Under the pieces are notes generated by a model that was given only the letters and a program-made list of their open reading frames with translations, did no database searches and had not been told where the DNA came from. Both the position numbers and the translations under genes were made by a program. Below are positions 53,275-60,842 of a stretch of 64,000 nt of DNA, piece by piece (within the stretch, counting starts at the first letter, position 1; each line of letters begins with the position of its first letter). Source of the stretch: JBQSUQ01 sp052384575 (lineage in GTDB: Bacteria > Pseudomonadota > Gammaproteobacteria > Enterobacterales > Pasteurellaceae); the NCBI GenBank assembly GCA_052384575.1, contig JBQSUQ010000012.1; one strand, 5' to 3'.

Positions 53275-54300
53275 ATGAAACTACATACCGTAAAATTTAC
53301 CCAAGCAGATGAAGGTTTGATTATTCCAATGATTAAGCTAAGAGAAGGGGATTACATTACAAAAGATCAGATTCTTTATTACGTTGAATATAATGATGTC
53401 GAAGTTGCCATAAAAAGCCCTGTCAATGGCACGATTAAAAAGGTATATGCCATTGGTGGCAGACAAGTTATTAGAAAAGATAATTTGATTGTTGATATTG
53501 AAATTGATGAAAACGTTAAGATTGAAGAACAAAAATTCGAAGGTGAAAATTATAAAGAGATTATTTTTACGCAATTTGACTCTGCAGTAATTAAAGAAAT
53601 GAAGATTAAGCTCGGCGATATTCTTGATGATTATAAAGAATATTTGCTCTGCGCCCAAAATGAAGAATATGAATTTAAAATGGTCAACCCTTCATTAGCA
53701 GGAAAAGTAGTTGAAATTTGCGTTAAGGAAGGGCAAACCATTAGAAAAGGCGATGTTATTGCCAAAGTCGCCCCATTATCTGAGAACGATGTAGCCTTAT
53801 TAGAATTAAATCAAGAATTTGACAAGTTAAAACAACTTGTAGGCGAATTAGAAGCCGCTCCAAAAGAAATGCACAAAGCCTATTATGCTTTAATGAATAA
53901 TGGTGCTGAACCGCCTAGTTTCGGTGAAGATGAGAAATTATCGAATAAAGAATTTGCTCGTAAATATGGCGATAAAACCTATCAAACTGAAGATATGACC
54001 CCAGCCTTGATGAGAGAACTGATTCTGCATAAGTGTAACTTTTCCATAAAAACCGATGATATTGCAAGCGTTGTTGATGAGGTTGAGGAAATGATCGAAA
54101 AATGTGGTTATAAATGCCGTGTTTATATGGAAAACCGAGCTTCTGCAATGGCAGCCGCCGCTGTACCAGGTGTGGGAATGATTGCTAGTATCGCTGCTGG
54201 AGTTGCTATTGCTGCACACAATTTAGCGACTTTTGATCCTGATTTTGAAATTGGAAAAAATTTCTGGGATGGAAAAGTGAATGTGGTTTATAAGAAGTAA
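53275..54300 (+). CDS. Protein with two lipoyl-like domains and a hydrophobic C-terminal segment
   Basis: A 341-residue protein without a signal peptide. Residues about 6-77 and 97-166 each resemble a biotinyl/lipoyl barrel (for example AIKSPVNGTIKKV and NPSLAGKVVEICVKEGQTIRKGDVIAKV). The hairpin-tip lysine that carries the cofactor is absent in both: EYND and QNEE occupy the turn. A helical region about 170-285 follows, then a hydrophobic Ala/Gly-rich stretch at about 289-315 (AAAAVPGVGMIASIAAGVAIAA) able to enter a membrane. I do not recognise a named family. The barrels probably act as binding scaffolds, not cofactor carriers. Confidence 0.6.
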   Translation: MKLHTVKFTQADEGLIIPMIKLREGDYITKDQILYYVEYNDVEVAIKSPVNGTIKKVYAIGGRQVIRKDNLIVDIEIDENVKIEEQKFEGENYKEIIFTQFDSAVIKEMKIKLGDILDDYKEYLLCAQNEEYEFKMVNPSLAGKVVEICVKEGQTIRKGDVIAKVAPLSENDVALLELNQEFDKLKQLVGELEAAPKEMHKAYYALMNNGAEPPSFGEDEKLSNKEFARKYGDKTYQTEDMTPALMRELILHKCNFSIKTDDIASVVDEVEEMIEKCGYKCRVYMENRASAMAAAAVPGVGMIASIAAGVAIAAHNLATFDPDFEIGKNFWDGKVNVVYKK

Positions 54301-54332
54301 TTTCATTACTTTCCTGATATCTAAAATAGATA

Positions 54333-54360
54333 TTGTTAATAATAGAATCAATGTTAAATA
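54333..54360 (+). promoter_or_regulatory. Possible internal promoter before the TerB-like gene
   Basis: TTGTTA (54333-54338), 16 bp, TAAATA (54355-54360) preceded by TGT gives an extended -10 in the 109-bp gap. It could drive the downstream genes separately from the WYL gene. Weak evidence. Confidence 0.3.
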
Positions 54361-54409
54361 CAAGAAAAAGATTTAATTTTATTTATCAACCTACAATTGG
54401 AGAACTACT

Positions 54410-54796
54410 ATGTTTGTACAAAACTTAAATACACAGCAACAGTCTGTATTATTATCTTTAGCACAAGAAATTATTGCTGCAGATTCAAATTTAACTGATG
54501 CTGAAACAGCAATGCTTGAAATTTTAAAATCTCAAGCAAATCCTGATGCTAAAGCAAGTTCTGTTGATTTAGCTAACTTATCAACTATTTTTACAACCAA
54601 TAAAGAAAAACATTCTTTATTACTTGAATTATTAGGTATTGCTCACGCTGATAATGAATATCATCTTGATGAGAAAGACTTAATTAGTTCATATGCTAAA
54701 CATTTGAATGTTTCCCCTGAAACTTTAAATGAATTAGAATTTTGGGTAGAGAAGCAAATTGCTCTATCTGTTGAAATTGAAATGTTATTATCTTAA
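54410..54796 (+). CDS. TerB-like protein
   Basis: A 128-residue all-helical protein resembling TerB (tellurite resistance/metal-sensing fold). It has two internally similar helix pairs with acidic turns, IIAADSNLTDAETAML and GIAHADNEYHLDEKDLI, the pattern AxADxxxxxxE that binds metal in TerB. TerB proteins are predicted to scaffold membrane-associated stress and phage-response complexes. GGAG lies before the ATG, and the next gene starts 13 bp downstream. TerB-like is the best call, but short helical proteins are easily over-assigned. Confidence 0.6.
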   Translation: MFVQNLNTQQQSVLLSLAQEIIAADSNLTDAETAMLEILKSQANPDAKASSVDLANLSTIFTTNKEKHSLLLELLGIAHADNEYHLDEKDLISSYAKHLNVSPETLNELEFWVEKQIALSVEIEMLLS

Positions 54797-54809
54797 TTAG
54801 GAGTTTACT

Positions 54810-55895
54810 ATGCCTTTACCATTTATTTTAGCTGGGGCAGCTGTCGCTGCCGCAGGTTTTGGAGCTAAGAAAGGATATGATGGCTATCAAATTAAATCTG
54901 CAGCTGAAGCCATTTCCAAAAGAGCTACTGATAAATACGAGATTCATAAAAATTTATTTGAAGAACAAAGTGAATTAACCACAAAATCTTTAGATAAATT
55001 AGGCGAATTACAGTTACAGATTGGCGTTGATTTTAAGAGTTTCCAAGAAATTGCTGAAGAATTATTAAATCAGGTAGAAAAATCTCAAAATAAAGATTTA
55101 GAAATTAATTTACCTCAACATCAATTAGATAAAATTGCAGATCTTTCTCTTTCTGCTACAGAGTATCTTGGACAACTAGCTACTGGAGCTGTGGCGGGAA
55201 CGGCTGCTGCTTATGCTGTCTATGGTGGAGTAATGGCTTTCGCTGCTGCTTCTACAGGAACACCTATCACAGCTCTTGCTGGTGTGGCTGCCCATAATGC
55301 CGCTATGGCTGCTATTGGTGGCGGCTCTATTGCGGCTGGAGGATTCGGAATGGCTGGTGGAGCAATGGTGCTAGGCGCTGCTGTTGCAGCTCCAATTATT
55401 GCCGTGGCTGGTTGGGCATATAATAGCCATGCTGAAAAAGCAAAAGCAAATGCAGAAAAATACGCTTCAGAGGTTAAAGATGCTATATATAAGATGTGTT
55501 TATCTACAAAACATCTTTGTGAAACAGAAAGTTATGTCAGTAGCTTACATAAAGAATTGGAGCGTATTTACACTGTATTTAAACAATACTTTGAAGAGTT
55601 AAAATCCATCAATACGTTATTAAAATCTGGTAGCATAAATTTAGATGTTGTAAGTGATTCTTTATTATTGTCAATTGATAATGGATATCAAGTTGCTGCT
55701 ATTTTAACTGATATTATTACTACTCCTTTATTCAAAGTGAAAACCGACTTCTCAGGAAATGCTATTATAAATAAAGATGGCATTCCTGAAATGGAATTAG
55801 ATAAGGATAATATGAAAATTATTAACGAAGATGAACTAAAAGCAGTTCTTCATAAGGGATCTTATGAGGAGCTAAAAAAGTTAGCTAGAAGTTAA
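54810..55895 (+). CDS. Glycine-zipper-like membrane-hairpin protein
   Basis: A 361-residue protein opening with a short hydrophobic stretch, PLPFILAGAAVAAAGFGAKKG, then a helical region. A long Ala/Gly-rich hydrophobic block at about 121-205 contains repeated GxxxG-like spacing (GTAAAYAVYGG, AAIGGGSIAAGGFGMAGGAM) and is followed by a cytoplasmic helical C-terminus. No cleavable signal is seen. Similar N-termini occur in proteins beside bacterial dynamin-like and defence genes, as I recall, but I cannot name a family. It probably inserts into or bends a membrane. Confidence 0.6.
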   Translation: MPLPFILAGAAVAAAGFGAKKGYDGYQIKSAAEAISKRATDKYEIHKNLFEEQSELTTKSLDKLGELQLQIGVDFKSFQEIAEELLNQVEKSQNKDLEINLPQHQLDKIADLSLSATEYLGQLATGAVAGTAAAYAVYGGVMAFAAASTGTPITALAGVAAHNAAMAAIGGGSIAAGGFGMAGGAMVLGAAVAAPIIAVAGWAYNSHAEKAKANAEKYASEVKDAIYKMCLSTKHLCETESYVSSLHKELERIYTVFKQYFEELKSINTLLKSGSINLDVVSDSLLLSIDNGYQVAAILTDIITTPLFKVKTDFSGNAIINKDGIPEMELDKDNMKIINEDELKAVLHKGSYEELKKLARS

Positions 55896-55902
55896 TAATT
55901 TA

Positions 55903-55928
55903 TTAGCGAGATAGAAATATCTCGCTAA
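55903..55928 (+). repeat. Perfect 11-bp hairpin with GAAA loop in the operon
   Basis: TTAGCGAGATA (55903-55913), GAAA, TATCTCGCTAA (55918-55928), without a T-run. It lies 8 bp after the glycine-rich gene stop and 29 bp before the HNH gene. It could be a processing or stability element that sets different expression of the two halves of the operon. Confidence 0.55.
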
Positions 55929-55957
55929 ATTACACTTAATATACTAAGGAATAATTT

Positions 55958-57742
55958 ATGAATAACAATGCAGTTTTAAAAGAATTTAATTGGCAAGGTG
56001 AGTTAGAAAAAACGATGGTTAATTCCCTTGTAACTACGTTTGGATTGGATTTTTTATTTGCTGAAGATAAAACTGGAGGGGATGTTGATACTATTCATAA
56101 TGCAAGAGAATATCAAAAACAAATTAAACATGATGGCTATTCTGACATTAATTTATCTGAAGATCTTTCCGAAAAAATCGACTTAAATGGAAGAAATGTC
56201 GATCCATATAAAAAAATCCAATATGATGAGCAAGGTAATATCAAAGTTGATTCTAAAGGAAAAGCAATAAAAAAAGACGATTATCATCAAAAAAGTAAGC
56301 AATATACAAATAGAAAAGAGCAAGATCGTCAAAAAGAAGATCAAGGAACAATGGTTGATGGTTATACAGGAAAACAAATATCATCTAATGATGTAAAAAA
56401 ATCAAGAAATGGTGAAGAATATAATTATGTTACAGAATTAGATCACGTTGTAGCAGCTAGCGAAATTCACGATGATTTAGGAAGAATATTAGCAGACATC
56501 GATGGTGTCAGTTTGGCTAATTGTGATGATAATCTTGTTTCTACTCATTGGGTAATCAACAATGCTAAAAGCGATCATTCTCTTGAAGACTTCTTCAAAG
56601 AAGGAGGTGTTAGAGATAAGAAAGTAGAAAATTTCAAAAATGAGTTAACTAAAAAAGAGAATGAATTACTATGCTCAGATTTATCTCAACCAGATAAAGA
56701 AAAAATAAAAAAAGAGATTCAAGATTTAAAAAAGAAAAAAGAAATACTAGAAAATCTTGATGAAGAAAAGATGAAAAAAATAGAGAAAGATGCTAGAGAT
56801 AAATATAACCAAAAAATCAACTGGTCTTACTATACAAGTTCAAAATTTTTTACTGCTACTGCAAAAGATATGCACAAAAAAGGGTTGGCAATGGGGGCTC
56901 GTCAAGCTATTGGTATGGTATTAGCTGAAGTATGGTTTGAATTACGGAAGCAAATACCTGCAATCTATAAAAAGCATAAAAATAATTTTGACTTCGAGAT
57001 TTTTTTGCAAGATATTGCAGTTTCTTTTCAGCGTATTTGGGAAAAGATAAAAAAACGGTTTAATGATCTTTTAGTAACATTTAAAGATAGTTACATTGGG
57101 GGAGCATTATCGAGTTTAAATACTACGTTACTAAATACGTTTTTAACGACCCAAAAAATGATTGGAAAGATGATTCGAGAGCTATGGAATAGTCTTATCG
57201 GAGTCATTAAATTAATTGCTTTTAATCCGAATAGATTAGCTATGGGAGATTTGCTAAGAGAGGCATTTAAATTATTAGGGTTAGGTATTTCTGCATTAGT
57301 TGGAACTCTATTGCACAGCCATTTAGCTGCTATATTAACAATCCCTTTTGGAGAAGCCATATCTTCCTTCATAAGTGCTTTAGTAACAGGAATTATAAAC
57401 TTAGGTTTTGTTTACTTCCTTGAACATAGTGAGATCACACAAAAAATCTGGAATTTTCTTAATCAATTTAAGCCAAAAGATACCATAGAATATGGTATTG
57501 AGAAAATGAAGCAGATCAATGCTGAATTAGATCGCTATCTGACTGAATTAACAAAAATTGAGTTTAATCTAAATACTCAAGAATTAAAAGCATTCTCTGA
57601 TTCTCTCACTCTTAGCAGTAACGAATTCGAACGTAATTTTATTCTAAACCAAGAAATTCAACGCAGAAACATTGAATTACCGTATCAATCAGGAAATCCT
57701 AACGATATACGTCGTTTTTTGAAAAGTAAATGCAAAAACTAA
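55958..57742 (+). CDS. HNH-nuclease-like protein with coiled coil and hydrophobic C-terminal segments
   Basis: A 594-residue protein. Residues 134-211 resemble an HNH/ββα-metal nuclease close in pattern to the Cas9 HNH: DGYTGKQIS, then the Asp162-His163 pair in ELDHVVAASEIHDD, then Asn192 in CDDNLVSTH and Asn201-Asn202 with Lys204. A charged coiled coil (about 220-290) follows, and residues about 436-487 are hydrophobic and may span the membrane. The coding sequence is very A-rich, unlike its chromosome neighbours. DNA is the likely target by family; this is unproven. The last 13 bp overlap the YkgJ gene. Confidence 0.62.
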   Translation: MNNNAVLKEFNWQGELEKTMVNSLVTTFGLDFLFAEDKTGGDVDTIHNAREYQKQIKHDGYSDINLSEDLSEKIDLNGRNVDPYKKIQYDEQGNIKVDSKGKAIKKDDYHQKSKQYTNRKEQDRQKEDQGTMVDGYTGKQISSNDVKKSRNGEEYNYVTELDHVVAASEIHDDLGRILADIDGVSLANCDDNLVSTHWVINNAKSDHSLEDFFKEGGVRDKKVENFKNELTKKENELLCSDLSQPDKEKIKKEIQDLKKKKEILENLDEEKMKKIEKDARDKYNQKINWSYYTSSKFFTATAKDMHKKGLAMGARQAIGMVLAEVWFELRKQIPAIYKKHKNNFDFEIFLQDIAVSFQRIWEKIKKRFNDLLVTFKDSYIGGALSSLNTTLLNTFLTTQKMIGKMIRELWNSLIGVIKLIAFNPNRLAMGDLLREAFKLLGLGISALVGTLLHSHLAAILTIPFGEAISSFISALVTGIINLGFVYFLEHSEITQKIWNFLNQFKPKDTIEYGIEKMKQINAELDRYLTELTKIEFNLNTQELKAFSDSLTLSSNEFERNFILNQEIQRRNIELPYQSGNPNDIRRFLKSKCKN

Positions 57743-57987
57743 CCCAATTTCCTTGCACTGCTTGTGGTAAATGCTGTCGCCGAGTCAATCTGAGTGAACA
57801 AACCATTTTTTTAGATCGTGGCGATGGTGTTTGCCAATATTTCGATGAAAATACTAATCTGTGTACAATATATGAAACAAGACCACTTGTCTGCAGAGTT
57901 GAAGACTATTATAAAAATTTCTTATCTGATGTTTATACTTGGGAAGAGTTTGTCAAAATCAACATCTCTATTTGTGAAAAGCTATAA
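57730..57987 (+). CDS. YkgJ-type cysteine-cluster protein
   Basis: An 85-residue protein with the YkgJ pattern: Cys9-X2-Cys12-Gly-X-Cys15-Cys16, then Cys35, Cys45, and RPLVCR with Cys55, and a late Cys83. The family is thought to bind a metal, possibly Fe-S or zinc. Its start lies inside the HNH gene (13-bp overlap), so the two proteins are made together. It may be a metal or redox partner or immunity-type factor for that nuclease-like protein; that is inference. Confidence 0.75.
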   Translation: MQKLTQFPCTACGKCCRRVNLSEQTIFLDRGDGVCQYFDENTNLCTIYETRPLVCRVEDYYKNFLSDVYTWEEFVKINISICEKL

Positions 57988-58081
57988 ACTTAGTTGTAGA
58001 TATTAATATAATTTGATAATTCTTGTTTAAATAAGAATATTGTATGAATTAAAAATGTTACTGTGAAATGATTAGGTAAAT

Positions 58082-58106
58082 AAAGTGGGCTTGTCCCACT
58101 TTTTTA
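58082..58106 (+). terminator. Terminator of the WYL-TerB-HNH operon
   Basis: AAAGTGGG (58082-58089), loop CTTGT, CCCACTTT (58095-58102), T-run. It closes the transcription unit before the toxin-antitoxin promoter. Confidence 0.9.
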
Positions 58107-58123
58107 TTGACTAAATTTTCTAC

Positions 58124-58158
58124 TGATATAAAATTCAATGTATCTATTAATGTATCTA
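58124..58158 (+). promoter_or_regulatory. Toxin-antitoxin promoter with tandem 10-bp operator repeats
   Basis: TGATATAAA (58124-58132) is an extended -10. Downstream, AATGTATCTA occurs twice, at 58137-58146 and 58149-58158, 12 bp apart and before the GGAG ribosome site at 58160-58163. The repeats cover the expected transcription start, which suits autorepression by the antitoxin. Confidence 0.55.
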
Positions 58159-58168
58159 CGGAGTTGAT

Positions 58169-58462
58169 ATGTCAGCATCACTTACTATCAGCAAATGGGG
58201 AAATAGCACCGCCATTCGTTTGCCTAAAACGCTTCTTGCTAAATTTAATCTATCTGAAGGAGATTCACTGCGTTTGGTTACATCTTCGGATCTTTCTCGT
58301 TTGGTTTTTGAGCCTGTATATAAAGCACAAGTCGTTGAAGAAAAAACGCTTTCTGAAAAAGATTGGGAACTCATTTGTGAGTTGCTCGATAACCCACCTG
58401 CACCGAATGAACGTTTGAAAAAAGCCGCTCTTGCATTAAAGGAAAGCTATAATGAATTTTAA
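58169..58462 (+). CDS. Chimeric antitoxin: AbrB/MazE-like N-terminus, TacA-like C-terminus
   Basis: A 97-residue protein. Residues 6-52 look like a swapped-hairpin AbrB/MazE DNA-binding domain (SKWGNSTAIRLPKTLLAKFNL, as in MazE). Residues about 63-90 carry the short helix motif of DUF1778 antitoxins such as TacA (WELICELLDNPPAPNERLKKA) that wraps the GNAT toxin. TacA normally has a ribbon-helix-helix N-terminus, so the DNA-binding half is swapped. The stop overlaps the toxin start by 11 bp. Confidence 0.78.
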   Translation: MSASLTISKWGNSTAIRLPKTLLAKFNLSEGDSLRLVTSSDLSRLVFEPVYKAQVVEEKTLSEKDWELICELLDNPPAPNERLKKAALALKESYNEF

Positions 58463-58955
58463 TTGGCGAGAAGAAAAGCTGAGTAAAAGTCATAAAAGAG
58501 AAGAATTTGATTGTGGTAACGCACAACTCAATGACTTTCTTAGTAAATACGCTCGCCAATCTCACGAAAGAAGCACATCTAAAACCTATGTGGCAATTGA
58601 TAATAATTCAGAGCAAATTTTAGGTTTTTATACGATTACGCTAAATTCAATTTCGCCCAAAACATTGCCTGATACTTTAGCAAAACGTTTAGGTTCTCAT
58701 CAAATTCCTCTTTTTACCCTTGCTAGATTAGCTGTTTCTAAAAACGTTCAAGGCAATGGGGTAGGGGGGCAGCTTTTACTAAAAGCGGCTCAACGCTGTA
58801 TGTTAGTCGCGGATCAGGTTGGCGGAATTGGGTTATTTATTGAAGCCAAAGATCAAAAAGTAGCAAGCTGGTACCAATCTTTTGGTGCTGTTCCTTTAAT
58901 TGATAGACCTTTGTCGCTTATTTTGCCATTTAATACAATCAAATCTTTATTCTAA
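58452..58955 (+). CDS. GNAT-family toxin (TacT-like)
   Basis: A 167-residue GNAT acetyltransferase of the type II toxin class. In TacT the enzyme acetylates the amino group of charged tRNA and halts translation. Residues 90-111 contain the acetyl-CoA loop in ARLAVSKNVQGNGVGG (Gln100-Gly101-Asn102-Gly103-Val104-Gly105), and Tyr141 in SWYQSFGA is in the place of the catalytic tyrosine. The start overlaps the antitoxin stop, typical for toxin-antitoxin pairs. Confidence 0.83.
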   Translation: MNFNWREEKLSKSHKREEFDCGNAQLNDFLSKYARQSHERSTSKTYVAIDNNSEQILGFYTITLNSISPKTLPDTLAKRLGSHQIPLFTLARLAVSKNVQGNGVGGQLLLKAAQRCMLVADQVGGIGLFIEAKDQKVASWYQSFGAVPLIDRPLSLILPFNTIKSLF

Positions 58956-58966
58956 AAGGATCTCAA

Positions 58967-59629
58967 ATGAATTATCTCAACACTATTACTTTAACCGAGA
59001 AATTTAAGCAACTTCGTGAAACTAAAGCACTTTCGGATAATTTTTCTTTACGAATGCACCGCGCTTTGAGTTGGCTGAAAAAAGCAGAGAAAGAAGATGA
59101 TTTGGATATGAAATTTATTTCGTTATGGATTGCTTTTAACGCAGCCTATGCCAAAGAACTCGATGAACATTTTGGGGATCGTGTCAATTTCAATGAATTT
59201 CTGCTTCGTATTTGTGCTTTTGATGAAGATAAGACAGTGTACAATCTTGTTTGGCTGAAATTTTCTCAATCTATTCGCTTGTGGATTAACAATAAATTTG
59301 TATTCCAGCCTTTTTGGGATTTTCATAACCAAAAAATAACGGAAAAACAATATTTAATCGAAGAAATGAAAGAGCGTGAGCGCTTCTTGTCTGCTTTAGA
59401 AGCTCAAAAAACAGAGCGAATTTTGGATGTAATGTTTGGTCGTTTATACACTCTACGCAATCAAATTATACATGGTGGAGCTACTTATCAAAGCCGAGTT
59501 AATCGTGAACAGCTGCGAGACGGTTGCAATATTTTGTCGTTATTAATTCCCGCAATGTTGAATATTATGTTGCAACATCATGCTGAAATTGATTGGGGCA
59601 AGCCATTTTATCCAGTAGTGAATAACTAG
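58967..59629 (+). CDS. HEPN-domain protein (R-X4-H), possible RNase toxin
   Basis: A 220-residue helical protein. Its C-terminal half contains the HEPN signature RNQIIH (Arg164, His169) after FGRLYTL, as in Apea-like HEPN proteins, and an N-terminal LSWLKKAE helix common in them. R-X4-H HEPN proteins are usually metal-free RNases. The start lies 11 bp after the GNAT stop behind AAGGAT, so it is the third gene of the toxin operon. An extra toxin or a third component is possible. Confidence 0.72.
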   Translation: MNYLNTITLTEKFKQLRETKALSDNFSLRMHRALSWLKKAEKEDDLDMKFISLWIAFNAAYAKELDEHFGDRVNFNEFLLRICAFDEDKTVYNLVWLKFSQSIRLWINNKFVFQPFWDFHNQKITEKQYLIEEMKERERFLSALEAQKTERILDVMFGRLYTLRNQIIHGGATYQSRVNREQLRDGCNILSLLIPAMLNIMLQHHAEIDWGKPFYPVVNN

Positions 59630-59705
59630 TTCATCATATTTATACCAATCTAAATCTATGCTAAAATACGCCGATTTTTTTATTAGCAAAATGACAGGTT
59701 AATTG

Positions 59706-60788
59706 ATGAAAGCCAGTATTATTACGAAATTAGACAGTTTGAAGGAGCGTCACGAGGAGCTGGAAGCCTTGTTGGGTGATGCTTCGGTGATTAGTGATCA
59801 AGATAAATTTCGCGCTTACTCAAAGGAATATTCCCAATTAGAAGATGTGGTGAAAGCCTTTGCACGTTGGACGCAGCTTAATTCTAATATCGAAGAAGCT
59901 GAAATGTTGCTTGATGATCCTGATATGAAAGAAATGGCGCAACTTGAAATTGAAGAATGTAAAGCGGAAATCGAGCAAGTTGAGCAACAATTACAAATCT
60001 TATTGCTGCCGAAAGATCCAAATGATGAATATAACGCGTATTTAGAGGTGCGTGCGGGAACGGGTGGTGATGAAGCTGGGATTTTTGCGGGCGATTTATA
60101 TCGTATGTATAGCCGTTATGCAGAAAGTAAAGGCTGGCGAGTAGAAACCTTGAGTGCCAATGAAAGTGAGCAAGGTGGATATAAAGAAATCATTGTTAAA
60201 ATTTCGGGCGAAGCAGTGTATGGTCGTTTGAAATTTGAATCTGGCGGTCATCGTGTACAACGCGTGCCAAAAACTGAGTCGCAAGGGCGTGTGCATACTT
60301 CGGCTTGTACTGTTGCAGTTATGCCTGAATTGCCAGAAAGTGAATTGCCAGAAATTAATCCATCAGATTTGCGTATTGATACTTACCGTTCATCAGGTGC
60401 AGGTGGTCAGCACGTAAATACAACGGATTCTGCGGTGCGTATTACCCATATTCCAACGGGGATTGTGGTGGAATGTCAGGACGAGCGTTCACAGCATAAA
60501 AATAAAGCCAAGGCGTTATCTGTATTGGCTTCGCGTATTGTTCAAGTTGAGCAGGAACGTCAAGCTGCTGAGCAAGCGGATACAAGACGTAATTTATTGG
60601 GGTCGGGCGACCGTTCTGATAAAATCCGTACTTACAACTACAAAGAAAACCGCGTCAATGATCACCGCATTAACTTAACACTTTATTCCTTACCTGCCAT
60701 TATGGATGGGAATTTAGATGAGCTGATTCAGCCGATTGTGACAGAATATCAAGCTGATCAATTGGCTGCACTGTCAGAAAATAGTTAA
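59706..60788 (+). CDS. prfA: Peptide chain release factor 1
   Basis: Terminates translation at UAA and UAG. The 360-residue protein has the PxT anticodon-like motif (PKT in QRVPKTES) and the catalytic GGQ in GAGGQHVN, whose glutamine is methylated by PrmC, encoded two genes downstream. The ATG at 59706 is preferred over a TTG one codon earlier. An extended -10 TGCTAAAAT (59659-59667) lies upstream. It marks the return to core genes after the accessory segment. Confidence 0.97.
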   Translation: MKASIITKLDSLKERHEELEALLGDASVISDQDKFRAYSKEYSQLEDVVKAFARWTQLNSNIEEAEMLLDDPDMKEMAQLEIEECKAEIEQVEQQLQILLLPKDPNDEYNAYLEVRAGTGGDEAGIFAGDLYRMYSRYAESKGWRVETLSANESEQGGYKEIIVKISGEAVYGRLKFESGGHRVQRVPKTESQGRVHTSACTVAVMPELPESELPEINPSDLRIDTYRSSGAGGQHVNTTDSAVRITHIPTGIVVECQDERSQHKNKAKALSVLASRIVQVEQERQAAEQADTRRNLLGSGDRSDKIRTYNYKENRVNDHRINLTLYSLPAIMDGNLDELIQPIVTEYQADQLAALSENS

Positions 60789-60842
60789 GTTGAAATATCC
60801 AGAGGACAGGCATTATTCCTGTCCTTTTGGTTAATAAAGGAT

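Noticed and set aside
58107..58418. A 103-codon plus frame over the toxin promoter
   Set aside because: It overlaps the antitoxin in another frame and covers the promoter repeats; no plausible ribosome site.
51802..59629. Prophage or integrative element
   Set aside because: No integrase, transposase, tRNA target, phage structural gene or flanking direct repeat was found; called an accessory segment only.
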